This document shows, in pieces, positions 47,387 through 60,161 of a DNA stretch of 64,000 nt. How positions within the stretch are numbered: the first letter of the stretch is position 1; the number at the start of each line of letters is the position of its first letter. The notes under the pieces were generated by a model. The model was not told where the DNA came from. It searched no databases and saw only the letters and a program-made list of their open reading frames with translations. The position numbers and the translations under genes were made by a program. The stretch spans positions 58,437,447 through 58,501,446 of the forward strand of contig NC_135783.1 of the NCBI RefSeq assembly GCF_051106095.1, written 5' to 3'. Source of the DNA: Pogona vitticeps (lineage: Eukaryota; Chordata; Lepidosauria; Squamata; Agamidae).

Positions 47387-48721
47387 TAGTTGACTGATGC
47401 TTACCACTGTCATTTGGGGTTTTCATCTGCTCAGATTTGTTCAGCCTTCTTCAGTAGTAATTAATATTTGAAAAGCTTTGAGACTGTGAAATGTCACACA
47501 TTCTAGGCACTAGTATTTATTTCTTTTTGCAGCTCAGTGCTCTTTGATTCTGTTCTGCTGTAAGTAACCAAAATCTTCTTAAGGTCCTAATGACTTAATG
47601 ATCTATATGGGAGATGGGAGATGGCATGCTAAGCTTTCAGGAGAATTGTCTCAAAGCTTTGATATATGGAGAAAGGAGATTTTAGGCAGCCTTTCTTTGG
47701 GAAACATTGTATCATATGCCAGGATTTTCTGAATTAAAGCTCATTTAATTGTTTTCACAGTGGAGAGTGAATAGTTTGTGCTAAAGTTTGGGCTTCTTGA
47801 TTTAGACTTGAGTTCAAGCCCTCCATGGTGCACGCAGAACGTCCTAAAGCAAAAATTGAAAATTTAGAAACTCTCACCATGGACATATTTTGAGAAACAA
47901 TGAGATAAGAATTCTCCCCCCCCCTGTAAACTTTATCAAGATAGTTCTTAACAAACAGATGCGTGCAAGGAAAATTAAGTTTGAAATTGGCAGATGATAT
48001 TTAGACCAAAACTCTTGTTTCCAACTTCTTTACAATAATTAACTTGAAACAGATATACAGATCATAATATGGCCTTTTTTGGCAATAGGTATGTGAAGCA
48101 CTAGCTAATTGTATTAAGAAAGATTTGCATTGTTTGGGTTTGTTTTGCTAATTACCTTTGGCTTTTATTTAAATGATGTTCTAGTTTTTTAAAAATTGCA
48201 AAGAGTTTTCACATATGACATGGCTGACACACTAAAGGGTTCGTTGTATTTCCTTTTCATTTACATAAATACTGTAGTCTTAAATGCACTTGCCTCTCTA
48301 AAGTGGTGACTAGTGTTGATTTGAGACGTAATCAATTATCTACTAAAGACGCTATTAGTTACCATTTTTGTCGTAGGATGAAGGGGATGAAGTTTGTCCA
48401 TCTGGTGGATGAAGATTATCCATTTTGGGAATCGAAGTACAGCTGTCTTTTTCATGCTCTTAAGAGGAGTGAAGGGGAAAGAGGAAAGGTTTAGACAACT
48501 TAGCTGTCAGACTGGATTGAGTCTTTTTCTCAAAGCTTTAGCCTGATTAAGGACAGGAGTGTCTACAGTTAAAATGTATACCTAAAGAAGCAGAGTTTGT
48601 AAGAGGCCAGTTGAAAGTAGCATTGATTTGTCCTTGACTCAGTTATGTCTGTTATGTAATTTTAATGAGCCTTCATCAAAACAATAACAGCCAACACCCT
48701 GCTGCACATTTTTCAGAGATG

Positions 48722-48925
48722 TAGCTGCATTGTGGTGTAGTGGATAGAATGACATACTGTACTAGGATTCAGGAGGCCTGGGTTGAAATCCCTGCTCTGT
48801 CATTGAAGTTCACAGAGGGTGTGGAGTTGGTAAAAACCACTCCTTAAATATCTCACTTACCTTGAAAGCCCTATTGGGGTCTCTGTAAGTCAGTTCTGAC
48901 TTGAAGACACATAGCATAATATAAC
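48722..48925 (+). mobile_element. tRNA-derived SINE, second type
   Basis: The head GTGGTGTAGTGGATAGAATG and the B-box-like GGGTTGAAATCCC mark a tRNA-type promoter. The tail TCAGTTCTGACTTGAAGACAC resembles the other SINEs of the window, but the head differs from them. Confidence 0.65.
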
Positions 48926-49119
48926 AGCTGCATTAAATCAATACACCTGTTCTGTTGCCTTCATAAATGAAAAGGCGCTCAAACTGCAATAAAGATGCTA
49001 TTTAGATATGGAGAACCTTTGTCATGTGTGTCGCTACTGTTTTCTTTTCAACAGTTTTAGACCTGAGGCTTTCAGCAGGCAGATTGTAGGTCACTATCAT
49101 TGCTGAACTATTTATTTTT

Positions 49120-49195
49120 TTATTTAGTTAGTTTATTATTTTATTAGATTTATACCCCACCCATCTAGACGAATGGTCTACTCTGGGCAGCATTT
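49120..49195 (-). repeat. LINE/SINE 3' tail fragment
   Basis: The minus strand reads CTGCCCAGAGTAGACC...GATGGGTGGGGTATAAAT, the same tail as at 940-1015 and 29916-30024. Confidence 0.55.
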
Positions 49196-50031
49196 TTTTT
49201 CCTGTTTCTTGATGGGAAAATAAATATTTAGCATTGTATAAAAAAATTGCATGCCATGTTTAAATTTAAAAGGTGTCACAAAAATAATAAAAATAAGCTT
49301 GCAACATTTTCTCTTTTTTCCTGTTCTCCTGTGCTTGTTCATATAAAGAAGACAAGGTTCAATTCAAAGGCCAAAATCCAGAGGAGATAAACCATGGACA
49401 TAGTGGTTTTTCCTCCTCCTGCACTGTTCATTGTGTGACTGGTCATACACCTGGTTTTGCAACCAGTGTATGACAAGTTATACAGCGTTCTTGGGGTGGG
49501 GATGGGTGGGAATTGCTTGTACAATTGCCCTGACATGATTGTGTAAGCAAATAAGAATATGGCAAAATAGTATAGAAGGTTGTGTAAGTATACTGGCATA
49601 TTTTATGTTAGAATTTTGAGTGTTGGCTCAGTTTCATATGTCTCAAGCTGAGTGTTGTTTTTAAGCAATGGGAACACAGAGTTGGAAGAAATTTAAAAGA
49701 ATGTAAGTTTTGCTGTTTAAATGGATCAGCCTTTGCAAACAAGGCTTCTGTGAAACACAGCTTGACAAAATTAGCTTGTTTTGTTAGTTGTCCATAGAGA
49801 GCTGCTTGAATATTAACATAATTCATTCTTTGCAAAACATGTTGCTTAGATGTCTCTCTCCTCACTAGGCCTAGATCCAGTTGCTAATCCCAACTAGATA
49901 ACGCTTGTATAAACTGTTGAATGGTTGCTATATAAATCCAATTGACTTAATAGGTCTAATCTAGTTGAACTAGCAAATGGCTTCTATAGATAGAGGAATT
50001 TAATTTGCTTTGGTTTGCTTTATAAGTGGTA

Positions 50032-50566
50032 CAGTGGTGCCTCGCTTAACGAGCGCCCCGTACAGCGATGAATTCGCATAGCGATCCCTTTTCCGGGATC
50101 GCTAATGCGAAGGCATCACGTCGGCCCCAATGGGCGAAATTCGCATAGCGAAGATCGGTAAGCGTTTCGCTTACCGACCTTCTCTTTGCGACCCGCGGAT
50201 CAGCTGTTCAGCGGGTCCAAAATGGCAGCCGGAACACCCGAAATGGCTGCGGGCAGCGTTTTCACGCCCTTGGTAAGCGAGGGGAGGGTGCGAAAACGCT
50301 GTGCGCAGCCATTTCGGGTGTTCCGGCGGCCATTTTGGACCCCCCGAACAGCTGATCCGCGGTCTCGCTGCGGCCGAAATGGCCGCACGCAGCGTTTTTG
50401 CGCCCTCCCCTTGCTTACTGAGGGCGCGAAAATGGCTGCCGGACCCGGAAAACATCGCTGTACGGTGAGTTTTCTGCCAATGGCTTTTTTTGATCCGTAC
50501 AGTGATGTTTTCGCATAGCGAAGGTTAATCCGGAACAGATTAACCTCGCTATGCGAGGCACCACTG
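50032..50566. mobile_element. GC-rich fold-back DNA transposon, TA target
   Basis: The 535-bp element starts CAGTGGTGCCTCGCTTAACG and ends CTATGCGAGGCACCACTG, with TA at 50030-50031 and 50567-50568. Inside, a block at about 50195-50268 is matched in inverted form at about 50300-50363, each with a CAGCTG. Units such as AAGCGAGGGGAGGG and GCGAAAACGC are shared with the element at 56313. CpG is very dense compared with the AT-rich intron. Frames in it are artefacts. Confidence 0.8.
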
Positions 50567-51409
50567 TATTTTTCCCCATAGAGGACTGAAGGTGACACAC
50601 AGTCCGATTAAAACAATAATCACAATTTTTGAACCATAAGATATAATATTTGTTAAAAATTAAACACAAAACTATGTTAAAACCACAATTAAAATACTTT
50701 CAAAAACACTTTAATAATATCTCAATTCAATAGATGCTGCTTTCCTAATAACCCCACTTTTTAAATAAACATGTGTCGCACTCGTGTTGGCTCGGTTGTC
50801 TACTGTTGCTGTTGCAAAGCTGTGCTTCTTTTGCTTACATATAATCCTACTGTAACCAAGTCAGTATCATTTGTAGTTTTTGCATTTAGTTTCCTCACCT
50901 TGCTGTCATTTCCCAAGCACACATATCACATGTGTGTACACACACACACATCTCCATGGGCCCATATTAAATAAGTCTGTATGGTGTCATAAGACTTTGT
51001 TATTGCATGTTTGTTTGCTTTTGCTGCAACATAACTTAAAGAAGATTTCCTGTAGAAATGCTTAGTGTTGTGTTCGAGGTAAGAATACGGAGAAAGGCAT
51101 CTGGACTGCCATTTATTTAAAAGAAAAGGTTGTGCTAATTAGCCATAATGTGATTAGTGTGGGGAGTGCTGTGGGATTGGCTTCCAGATTTAATGCAGCT
51201 TGATCTCTCTAATTTAACAGCAAAGTAGTTGATGTATCATGCATTGTTTTTGTGTAGAGGAGCTCAAAGGTGAGTTTCTCAGTTTTTGTTTTGCCTCACA
51301 CATTCTTGTAAAACTGTACAGATTCCTTAATCCTTGGCCAGGGTTGCCAGCAAAGAGATATGCCAGTAGCATGTTTGTTCCAGTTTAAAACAATAGATTT
51401 GTTTGTTTG

Positions 51410-53020
51410 TTTTTATTTATTTAAAATAATTTCCCCTGCCTTTCTCCTTGAAAAGGACCCAAGGCGGCTTACAATAATGCAAGGCAATATTTAAAGTTGA
51501 AAACAACGAGTATACAGTGGTGGTTAACATCATTAAAAGACAATATTTATACGAACAATGAATAAGGAGGCATCTTATAGCCTTAAGAGGCAATATTAAG
51601 GCAAAGATCAATAAATATATAAAAAAATTTAAAATGTCACTTAAAATGGAAGACACAAGTAGTGCTAAAAATGTATTAACCAATAATCCAGACCATTTTC
51701 AGGTCCAAACATGAGTTCAGCACAGAAACTGCCTCACCTGGATTGGTGGAAAACAAGAGGTAGAGCTGAGTGTCGTCAGCATATTGCTGACTCGTCAGCC
51801 CAAACCTCCTGATGACCTCTCCCACCAGTTCCATGTAAATGTTAAACAGCATGGGGGACACTATTGAGCCCTGATGAACCCCATGACATAAACGCCATGG
51901 GACAGAGCAACTGTCCCCCAGCACCACCTTCTGGACACAGTCAGCTAGGAAGGAGCATAACCACTGTAAAGCGGTGCCCCAAATCCTAAACCCAGCCAGC
52001 CTATCCAGAAGGACACCATGGTTGATGGTGTTGAAAGCCGCTGAGAGATCCAGGAGTCACACTCCCCCTGTCTCTCTCCCGGCAAAGGTCATTGTACAGG
52101 GCCACCAAGACAATCTCCATACCAAAACCCGGCCTGAAACCCGATTGAAATGAATCCAGAAAATCCATTTCATCCAGCAACACCTGGAGTTGTCTGGTCA
52201 CAGCCCACTCCAGCACTTTGCCCAAATAAGGGAGGTTCGCCACTGGTCGGTAGTTAACCACCAGGCTTGGGTCCAGGTTAGGCTTTTCTAGGAGTAGCCG
52301 AATTACCACCTCTTTTAAGGTGGTAGGGACCACTCCCTCTCTCAAAGAGGCGTTCACGGCCTTCCTCCAGGTGCAAACCCCCCTGGCAGATCTTCCAATT
52401 AGCCAAAATGGGCAAGGGTTGAGAGCAGTGGTAGAATGGACAGATTCAAGCACTTTGTGCACATCCTCAGGTCTCAACAATTGAAACTCATCCATTAATA
52501 CTTGATCTAAGCATGGCACACTGGACATATCCTCTGATTCTGCATTAATGGTGGGGTCCAACCCACTGCGAATCTGAGCAATTTCCCCCTCAAAATAAAT
52601 GGCAAACTCATCACAGCGAGCTGATGAGCAGTCCGGGACCTCCACCGGATTTCCCGGTTGAAGAAGATCCCGGACCACACGAAACAGCTCTTCTGGACGA
52701 CATTATGAAGAAGCAATACAGATGGTGAAATATTGCCATTTCGCCAGCCATATTGCAACGAAAGAGGTCCGATAATGGGCTCTAAGTCGTGTTCGATCAG
52801 ACTCCCAGCGGGATTTCCTCTACCTGTGCTCCAGCTGCCTCATCTCTTGCTTCATCACCTGCAGTTCAGATGTAAACCAAGGAGCTGTCTGGGCTCTGCG
52901 TGCAGGAAGAGGGCGCTTAGGTGCAATCGTGTCAATCGCCTGGGTCATCTCCTTATTCCATAGGGTGACCTGAGCTTCGACTGGAGAGCCGCCCAGATCA
53001 GACGGATCTTGCCAGTATGT
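51410..53020 (-). mobile_element. L2-clade LINE, 5'-truncated, minus strand
   Basis: On the minus strand the segment from the end of the endonuclease linker through the RT is readable in pieces: VVRDLLQPGNPVEVPDCS, VVNYRPVANLPYLGKVLEW, FLDSFQSGFRPG, GVHQGSIVSPMLFNIYMELV and QQYADDTQLYL (the YADD motif). The 3' tail at about 51410-51480 ends in (TAAA)n. Stops and shifts split the frame, and the region after RT is deleted, so the copy is dead. Confidence 0.88.
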
Positions 53021-53404
53021 TATGGGAAGGAAACAGTGAGCCTAGCCCTTCTAAATTTCTCTGGGTTCAGAAAATTGTGTCAGCATCCATGCATTGTTTC
53101 TTGGTCCTATTGTTATCTTTTTATGATGTTAGAATTTCAGGAACAATAGCCAGCTGTAATCTATAGCTATGGTAGTTGTGTGAAAGAATGCAAGTATTTC
53201 ATTACTTATCACTTGGATATAATAGTGTTTTTTTAAACTAACATTTTTAAAGTATAGTTTAAAAACTCTGAGTAATAACAAAATGGCATGCCTCTCATGG
53301 ACATACCATGGTATTACATTTTTATCTCTTTCTAGTACTCCATTCCAACTACAGTACTTACACATTATGCAGCTGTTAGCTTAGATAAGAAGATGAATGT
53401 TAAA

Positions 53405-54170
53405 ATTAAACCATATGATACCACTCTGATGGGAGAAAGTGAGGAGGAATTAAAGAACCTCTTAATGAGGGTGAAAGAGGAGAGTGCCAAAAATGATCTG
53501 AAGCTCAACATAAAAAAAAAAAACACTAAGATCATGGCTACTGGCCCCATCACGTCCTGGCAAATCAAAGGGGAAGATATGGAGGCAGTGACAGAATTTT
53601 GGGCTCCATGATTATAACAGCAGCCACGAAATTAAAAGATGCCTGCTTCTTGAGAGGAAAGTGATGACAAACCTCGACAACATCTTAAAAAGCAGAGACA
53701 TCACCTTGCCGACAAAGGTCTGCATAGTCAAGACTATGGTTTTTCCAGTAGTGAGAGCTGGACTATAAAGAAGGCTGACCACCAAAGAATTGATGCTTTT
53801 GAACTGTGGTGCTGGAGGAGGCTCTTGAGGGTCCCCTGGACTGCAAGGAGAACAAACCTATCAATTCTTTAGGAAATCAACCCTGATTTCTCACTGGAAG
53901 GACAGATCTTGAAGCTGAGGCTCCAGTACTTTGGCCATCTCATGAGAAGAGAAGACTCCTTGGAAAAGACCTTGATGTTAGGAAAGTGTGAAGGCAAGAG
54001 GAGAAGGGGACAACAGAGGACGAGATGGTTGGACAGTGTCATCGAAGCTACCAACATGAATTTGACCCAACTCTGGGAGGCAGTGGAAGACAGGAGGGCC
54101 TGCCGTGCTGTGGTCCATTGGGTCACGAAGAGTTGGACACGACTTAACGACTAAACAACAACAACAACTT
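53405..54170 (+). mobile_element. BovB (RTE) LINE, 3' part, plus strand
   Basis: The sequence encodes YDTTLMGESEEELKNLL, then LKLNIKKKNTKIMATGPITS and NLDNILKSRDITLPTKV. After frame changes it encodes LQYFGHLMRREDSLEK and LWEAVEDRRACRAVVHWV. It ends ACGACTAAACAACAACAACAAC, the BovB tail. Several stops and shifts make it dead and older than the open copy at 33545-33970. Its end is about 110 bp from the exon 6 acceptor of B3GALNT2. Confidence 0.88.
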
Positions 54171-54280
54171 CAATTTCTTATTCTCCAGAGAGTCTTAACG
54201 ATTTATAAAATATTTTATTCTGATGTATGCTCACAGATACAATATATGGTATCAATAATATGCGGTTACTGTTTTGACAG

Positions 54281-54391
54281 AGTTTTGAAGGCACTATTGT
54301 GTGGGAAAGCCAGGATCTGCAAGGCCTTGTTTCAAGAAATCTTCATAAAGTGATGGTGAACGATGGTGGAGGTGTCTTCAGAATCACTACG
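54281..54391 (+). CDS. B3GALNT2: B3GALNT2 exon 6 (residues 217-253)
   Basis: The exon encodes [20 protein letters not shown], then [11 protein letters not shown] and VFRITT. The acceptor is TTTTGACAG. The donor is taken as ACG|GTTTGT, which keeps phase 0 and places AGEG directly after it, as in the human protein. A BovB LINE ends about 110 bp upstream of the acceptor. Confidence 0.92.
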
Positions 54392-56312
54392 GTTTGTTCT
54401 CCATTCTTCCATATAATGTTTAGAACAGAGCAGTGCTCTGGTAAAAAAAAATTAAGCATGTCATATTTTAAAATAATTATGTTCTCTTATTCTTTTAAAT
54501 GTTGCTTTTGAGTAATTTTGTCTTTCTCTTTTAATGATTTTGGGTATATCCAAAATCTGTATCAGTTCACAATGTGAATAAAGTGATATGGACATGTTCT
54601 GGAGTGTTTTTTTCCAATCCCCAAATCCTCTAGGAGGATTGCATCAGGTGCTTTAAAAATCATTACAAAACTGAATGTTTTGTTAAGACAAAGTATTTGT
54701 AGAGGCACACCTTGATACAGAGATATGCATCCCAAGAGATACGATTCTTTGATTTTTTTTAAAGACCAGTTTTCTAGTCATTGGATTTATTTTCCTTTCC
54801 TAAGTGTGACAAAGCACACAACCAGTTTTATGTCTGCATGATTCCCACCTCTGAATAAAATGTCCAGAAGTGAAATTTAACATTCATATCCATTTGAATT
54901 GTCTTACCAAATAGTTCATTTTAAAACCAAGGCAGAAGACTTGTGATTTATAAACCATATTTTAGCCAAGAATAAATTATTTAAACTTTTGTACCAAAAC
55001 AATTGTACAAAACTTAGAAATTGATGGTCATGGGCTGAAATCTTGTTGCCATAACTGTGTTTGTGAAAGACTGATGACATCATCAGCAGAGACATTTTTT
55101 TCAGAAATTAAACATTCCTTGTTCTGTCCCTTGCTTCCTACAACTTCTAAGTAATCATTTTCATTGTTGTGAAGCACTTTGGAGGAAAAAGTGTTTAATT
55201 ATTGAAAATTGCTGTCATCAATTTTAACATTGCTGGCAGAAATTTTCAGTATTTAAACACTTGTTCCTATTACTCCCACTGCTTTCTGACAAGCTGTGGG
55301 AGACATGGGACAAAAATAGGAAGTGTTCAATTTGTCCCTGCTGATGGTATCATCGGACTTCTTCAGGCATAGTTACACCAACAGGATTTCATCCTTGGCA
55401 TACAGTATCTCACTGTATAAATATGTACTATACCTATATCCTGAGTACCATGTCCATTGAAAGAAACAATGCAGATTTGTCAACTTTGAATATTTTATAA
55501 AATGGGGAATAAATGTTTCTATTTTGTGTCAAAATATGTATATAAATTTTCAACAAGTGAAATTACTGTCACTGTATTATAGTGCAATCTCCAATATGTA
55601 TAAAAAACTAATCTTGTTGGGTCTCACCAGCAGTTTTTTAAGCATTTTGTTTCTGTAGATTCCAAATACAGAAGTAAGGCCAAACTTAGCAAGATTTAAC
55701 ATAGGGCCAAAATAGTTATTGTACGACTTCTTCCAGAAAATGGTCCTAGCTCTTCAAAATATAAAGTAAGGGCAGATCTATATTTAGGAACCAGCTATAC
55801 ACCGTAGCAAAGTGCAGAAGTTGGTACTTTGCTACTGGTAATTAGGATCTAGAAGCATTACTGGCACCCTAGTCTACTTAATGTTGAAGTGTTCTTATAA
55901 TTCTAGCTGCAAGGAAGAAAGAACATACTCAGATTGAGAATCCACAAACTAAGCTGCTGATTAGCTAAAGGATCTGGGGCATAAAGTGACAGAAACTGAA
56001 ATCCTGTTGTGCAGTTATGTAAAAGGCATAACGTTAGTGGTGAATTCCTGTACATTAAGAAATCTTTGTAAGCACTATCTCTTGCATACTGTGTCACATG
56101 ACTCAATAATGCCTATGGATATTTCTTAATTTACAGCAGTTTACAACTAAAAGTTTTGGGTTTTGCATAACTGAGCAACAGGATTTTGGCCAGAATTGAT
56201 TGGCTTAAGTAAACTGGCTGCCCACCATTGGCTCAAAAGTTAACATTCCCTAACAGTATGCAACATGCTATCTAGGGAATCTATCTCTATCTAAATATCA
56301 ATTTTTAAAATA

Positions 56313-57126
56313 CAGTGGTGCCCCGTATAGCGAGGTTAATCCGTTCCGGATTAACCTTCGCTATATGAAATCTTCGCTAAGCGGGAAGTAAAAAGCCATT
56401 GGAACGCATTAAACTTCATTTAATGCGTTCCAAATCGGCCCTAAACTTCCCACTTAGAGAAGTTTCCTGGCCCCGGGCGGCCATTTTCGCGCCCTCCCCT
56501 CGCTTGCCGAGGGCGCGAAAACGCCGCGCGGGGCCATTTCGGGTCGTTTTGAAGCCGCAAAACAGCTGTTTTGCGGCTTCAAAACGGACCCGAAATGGCC
56601 CTGCGCGGCGTTTTCGTGCCCTTGGCAAGCGAGGGGAGGGCGCGAAAATGCCGCCCGGGCCATTTCGGGTTGCCCGCGGCCGTTTTGAAGCCGCAAAACA
56701 GCTGTTTTGCGGCTTCAAAACGGCCGCGGGCGACCCGAAATGGCCCCGCGCTGCGTTTTCACGCCCTTGGCAAGTGAGGGGAGGGCACGAAAACGCGGTG
56801 CGGGGCCATTTCGGGTCGTCCGTGGCCGTTTTGAAGCCGCAAAACAGCTGTTTTGCGGCTTCAAAACGGACCCGAAATGGCCCCGCGCCGCGTTTTCGCG
56901 CCCTCCCCTCGCTTGCCGAGGGCGCGAAAACACAGCGCGGGGCCATTTCGGGTCATCCGGCGCCCATTTTGGAGCCGCCGAACGCGGCTCCAAAATGGCG
57001 GCCGGACTCCCCAATCGTCACAATGCGAGGTGCGGCGATTGGGTGCTCCGTATAGCGATCCCAAAAAAGGGGATCGCTATACGGATTTGTCATTATACGG
57101 TGCGCTCGCTAAGCGAGGCACCACTG
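56313..57126. mobile_element. GC-rich fold-back DNA transposon with nested CAGCTG-centred palindromes, TA target
   Basis: The 814-bp element has CAGTGGTG...GGCACCACTG ends and TA at 56311-56312 and 57127-57128. Three large palindromes are centred on CAGCTG at 56563-56568, 56699-56704 and 56845-56850 (spacing 136 and 146 bp). The first has arms of about 90 bp. Units GAAGCCGCAAAACAG, GGGGCCATTTCGGGT and AGCGAGGGGAGGGCGCGAAAA repeat in both orientations. Long frames occur on both strands because the repeat unit lacks stops. They have no recognisable domain. Confidence 0.85.
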
Positions 57127-57524
57127 TAGTAACTTCTGATTTGATGCATCCTTCCATCAGTTGTTGGAAGAATGATATAAAAGAATATCCTATGCCTTAA
57201 GATTTGGCCCCTATGTCTCAGGGAATATTGACACCCTATCAGAGGCATTGTTTTATTTTAGGTTTAACCAAGAGGCTAGTGGGAAGACAGTGCATTCAGT
57301 ATTACAGGGTGGGGGTGGCCAGTAGTGGTCTGGAGGCCACATCCATCCATCTTTGAATCACAGAGGGCTACATCCACCATTCAAGTGCCCAATGGTTTTT
57401 CTTACAAAAGCAGGCTTTGTTTGCTTGTTTTTACTGAAATCCCCATTGTGTTCTCTATTCCCCAATTATTTAATTTTAAGAAATTGTGTGGCAGTGCTGG
57501 GGACCCCTAAAAACATGGCAGAAT

Positions 57525-57572
57525 AGCTCATATTATAACCCTCATGATCCCTGGAGGTTATAATATGAGCTG
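57525..57572. repeat. Short inverted repeat (hairpin)
   Basis: AGCTCATATTATAACC and GGTTATAATATGAGCT are exact reverse complements separated by about 16 bp. The role is unknown. Confidence 0.7.
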
Positions 57573-58090
57573 CCTTTGGGGGTCTGGAAAGAGGCCCATT
57601 TTTCCATCCCCACAGTATTGGTAGCTTTTTCAGGCTGCATGGATGAGCTGTCAGTTTAATATGTCTGGAAGGGTGAAATATTAAAATTACCCAGCGGTTT
57701 GCTATATTTTTAAATGAAGTTTCGCAAACTAAACCAAAGATGCAAATAAATTGTTAATTACATGAAGTTAGCATCTATATTGATATGTTTTTATTAAATT
57801 ACAATAATAAAAATATTGTACTTTCTTGTGGGGAATTGCCTTTTTGTGGGTAAATGTGTGTTCAGTGGACTGAATAAATCAAATCAGTTAATTTAAAAGT
57901 GGGGGGGGGGGCGTGCAGCAGTGTGTTTAGCTCTTCCAGCTACTTAATGCTTTGGTTCCAATATTTGTTTGTTTGGGCACCATTAATACAGGGCTAGGTA
58001 ACATGGACCATTGTAACATCCAGAGATGATAGGTTTCACTAAATGTTTCAGACAGAAAAGAAAGAGCTATCTGCAGATGTTGGTCTTATA

Positions 58091-58505
58091 CAGTGGTGTC
58101 TTGACTTAAGAACTTAATCCGTATTGGGACTGCATTCTTAAGTTGAAATGTTCTTAAATTGAAGCACCATTTCCCATAGGAATGCATTGAAAATCATTTA
58201 ATCCGCATCTGCTGTTTTTCGTTCTTAAGTTGAGGCACTGTTCTTAAGTTGAAGCATTAGTTCCCATAGGAACTAATGCAAAGCTGGTTGATCTGTATCT
58301 GTATTTCACGAGGGGGGTGAAATCTGTTTTTATTTTTTCTTCTTTTGACTTAAGGTGAATTTAGGTCAAAAAAGGGCAGGAAAGGGGAGGGTTTGGTTCT
58401 TAAGTCAAGGCTCTGTTCTCAAATCAAAGCAACTTTTTGCGAATGGAGCCGTTCTTAACTTGAATCGTTCTTATGTAGGGACATTCTCAAGTCAAGGTAC
58501 CACTG
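58091..58505. mobile_element. Fold-back DNA transposon, CAGTGGTGTCTTGAC type, TA target
   Basis: The 415-bp element begins CAGTGGTGTCTTGACTTAAG and ends CAAGTCAAGGTACCACTG, with TA at 58089-58090 and 58506-58507. Several TTCTTAAGTTGAA units repeat inside. No coding capacity. Confidence 0.75.
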
Positions 58506-59135
58506 TAGTAGTACTTGAGTAATACTACATCTAAGGTCATTTCTATTTTTTCTTGCATTACCTGGAATAAATGTGGACAGACTGAACAAATGAAAGAATG
58601 TTTGAAATAGACTTGCTAACATCAATTCAAATAAAGTTAGATATGACTGATTATCTCATGGATCTCATTATGTCTTTTCCAAACATAGCTAAGCCTTGAT
58701 TTAACTGTCTCTTTTAAACAGAACCTTTTCTTATCTATACTGTAACCTGTACTCATCTTGAGACTTTCTACATTTAATACTAGAAGCAAAGAGAATGAAT
58801 TTCTTCATGACAGAAAATAATTCATCTTTTCCTGCTTGAAGTTAAACTATCTGTCCTCCTTGTAAGCTGCAATGGCCACAGATTAAATTTACTTAATGAA
58901 CTCTAGTGTGTACCCAGAACAACTGAACCCTATTGCAGCCTTGCTATAATTGGTAACTTAATGTCATCGTTAAGTTTTACAGGCTGTTCTCAAGGCGGTA
59001 GGAAATGTGCCACCCTTCTTTGGAGAACAAGATGACAGCAATAGCCAGAGCCAACCCATTTTAGTGTTGTAGGATATATATGTATGGCCATAATAAAAAT
59101 GAATCTAATTCCTTTCTTTCTAATTGGTGATCTAG

Positions 59136-59214
59136 GCAGGGGAAGGGTCATTGCCCCATGAATTTACACAAGGTGTGGAGGGGATTGCAGGAGGTTTTAT
59201 TTACACAATTCAAG
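59136..59214 (+). CDS. B3GALNT2: B3GALNT2 exon 7 (residues 254-279 plus 1 nt)
   Basis: The exon encodes [20 protein letters not shown] followed by FIYTIQ. It is flanked by GATCTAG and GTGAGC, and ends in phase 1. Confidence 0.93.
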
Positions 59215-60161
59215 GTGAGCATATAAAAATTCAATGAAGGATCAAAAAATGTACCGGTAATCCTTAATGACTCCGTTCTGATGCTTCCGTGAGTGCATGT
59301 ATGCACAACTTAGAGACACGAAGAAACCAATTATCACATATTGGGGCCTGCCATGGGCCAAAATGTTTTTGCCTTGTTTATAAAGAGGAGCGCAGCAGCG
59401 GACTAAAACAAGGCAAAACAGAAGGGAACAGAAATGTGTTTCCGTCTTTAAACACAAACCGGAAACACAGTGGCAAGACTAGAGTCTAACTAGTAGGCCT
59501 GTTGAGTCAGTGGTATTTCTTTCCATAAGTGTTGACTTGCCTTTCAGCAGTTGATTAAGTGGGTCTGCTCTAGGATTCGGCCTACTATCTTCAGTAGAAT
59601 ACGGCTGTCTGTCTTGTTTTACAAAAGATGCTTCCAGAAGTGCAGTTCTCTGCATTTTTGCACCAAAAATATTGGGACTGCAGCAATGGGGGGGGGGGGA
59701 GAGTTACAGCTGCTCAAAGCAAAAACCTCAGTGCTGTGCTGATAGCTGAGCCCTGTCGTGCATGGCTGGGATACTGCATACTGCATTATATACTTTCAAG
59801 CTTGCTGCTGTGCTTCTGTTTAGGAAATTGTCTGTTTGGAAGGACCAAGGAAACCTCAACATAGAGGCTGACTTTTCTGACACACATTGTAATGTGTAGA
59901 GGATTGCATCTTTCCATCTTTAGCAAATACAGTACAATGGGATGTTAAATATTCCTGAGAATTCTTTTTTTTCCCCTTAGAAATAGACAGTCTTTCCTTT
60001 GTTGCTTTGGATGTGTTTTTGGTGTTGATTTTGTTTTACCATGTTTAGTGTTGGTATTTGATACTTTTCCACAATTTTAGGTAAAAGCAAAATAGAAATA
60101 AAAAGTGAAAAAAATACCAAAACATATTGGCACCTTAAAAACTAACTTTTATATTTTTTTA

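Larger units (their letters stand above)
54392..59135 (+). other. B3GALNT2 intron 6 (about 4.7 kb)
   Basis: Two TA-target fold-back elements (56313-57126 and 58091-58505) lie in it. A small hairpin is at 57525-57572. 54400-56300 is AT-rich with nothing recognised. Confidence 0.75.

Noticed and set aside
50171-50598. Frames of 94-132 codons on both strands
   Set aside because: They lie in the GC-rich fold-back element at 50032-50566 and share its repeat phrases.
56399-57200. Several long frames (up to 218 codons) on both strands
   Set aside because: They read through the inverted repeat units of the GC-rich transposon. The same peptide phrases recur in all frames, which is a repeat artefact.
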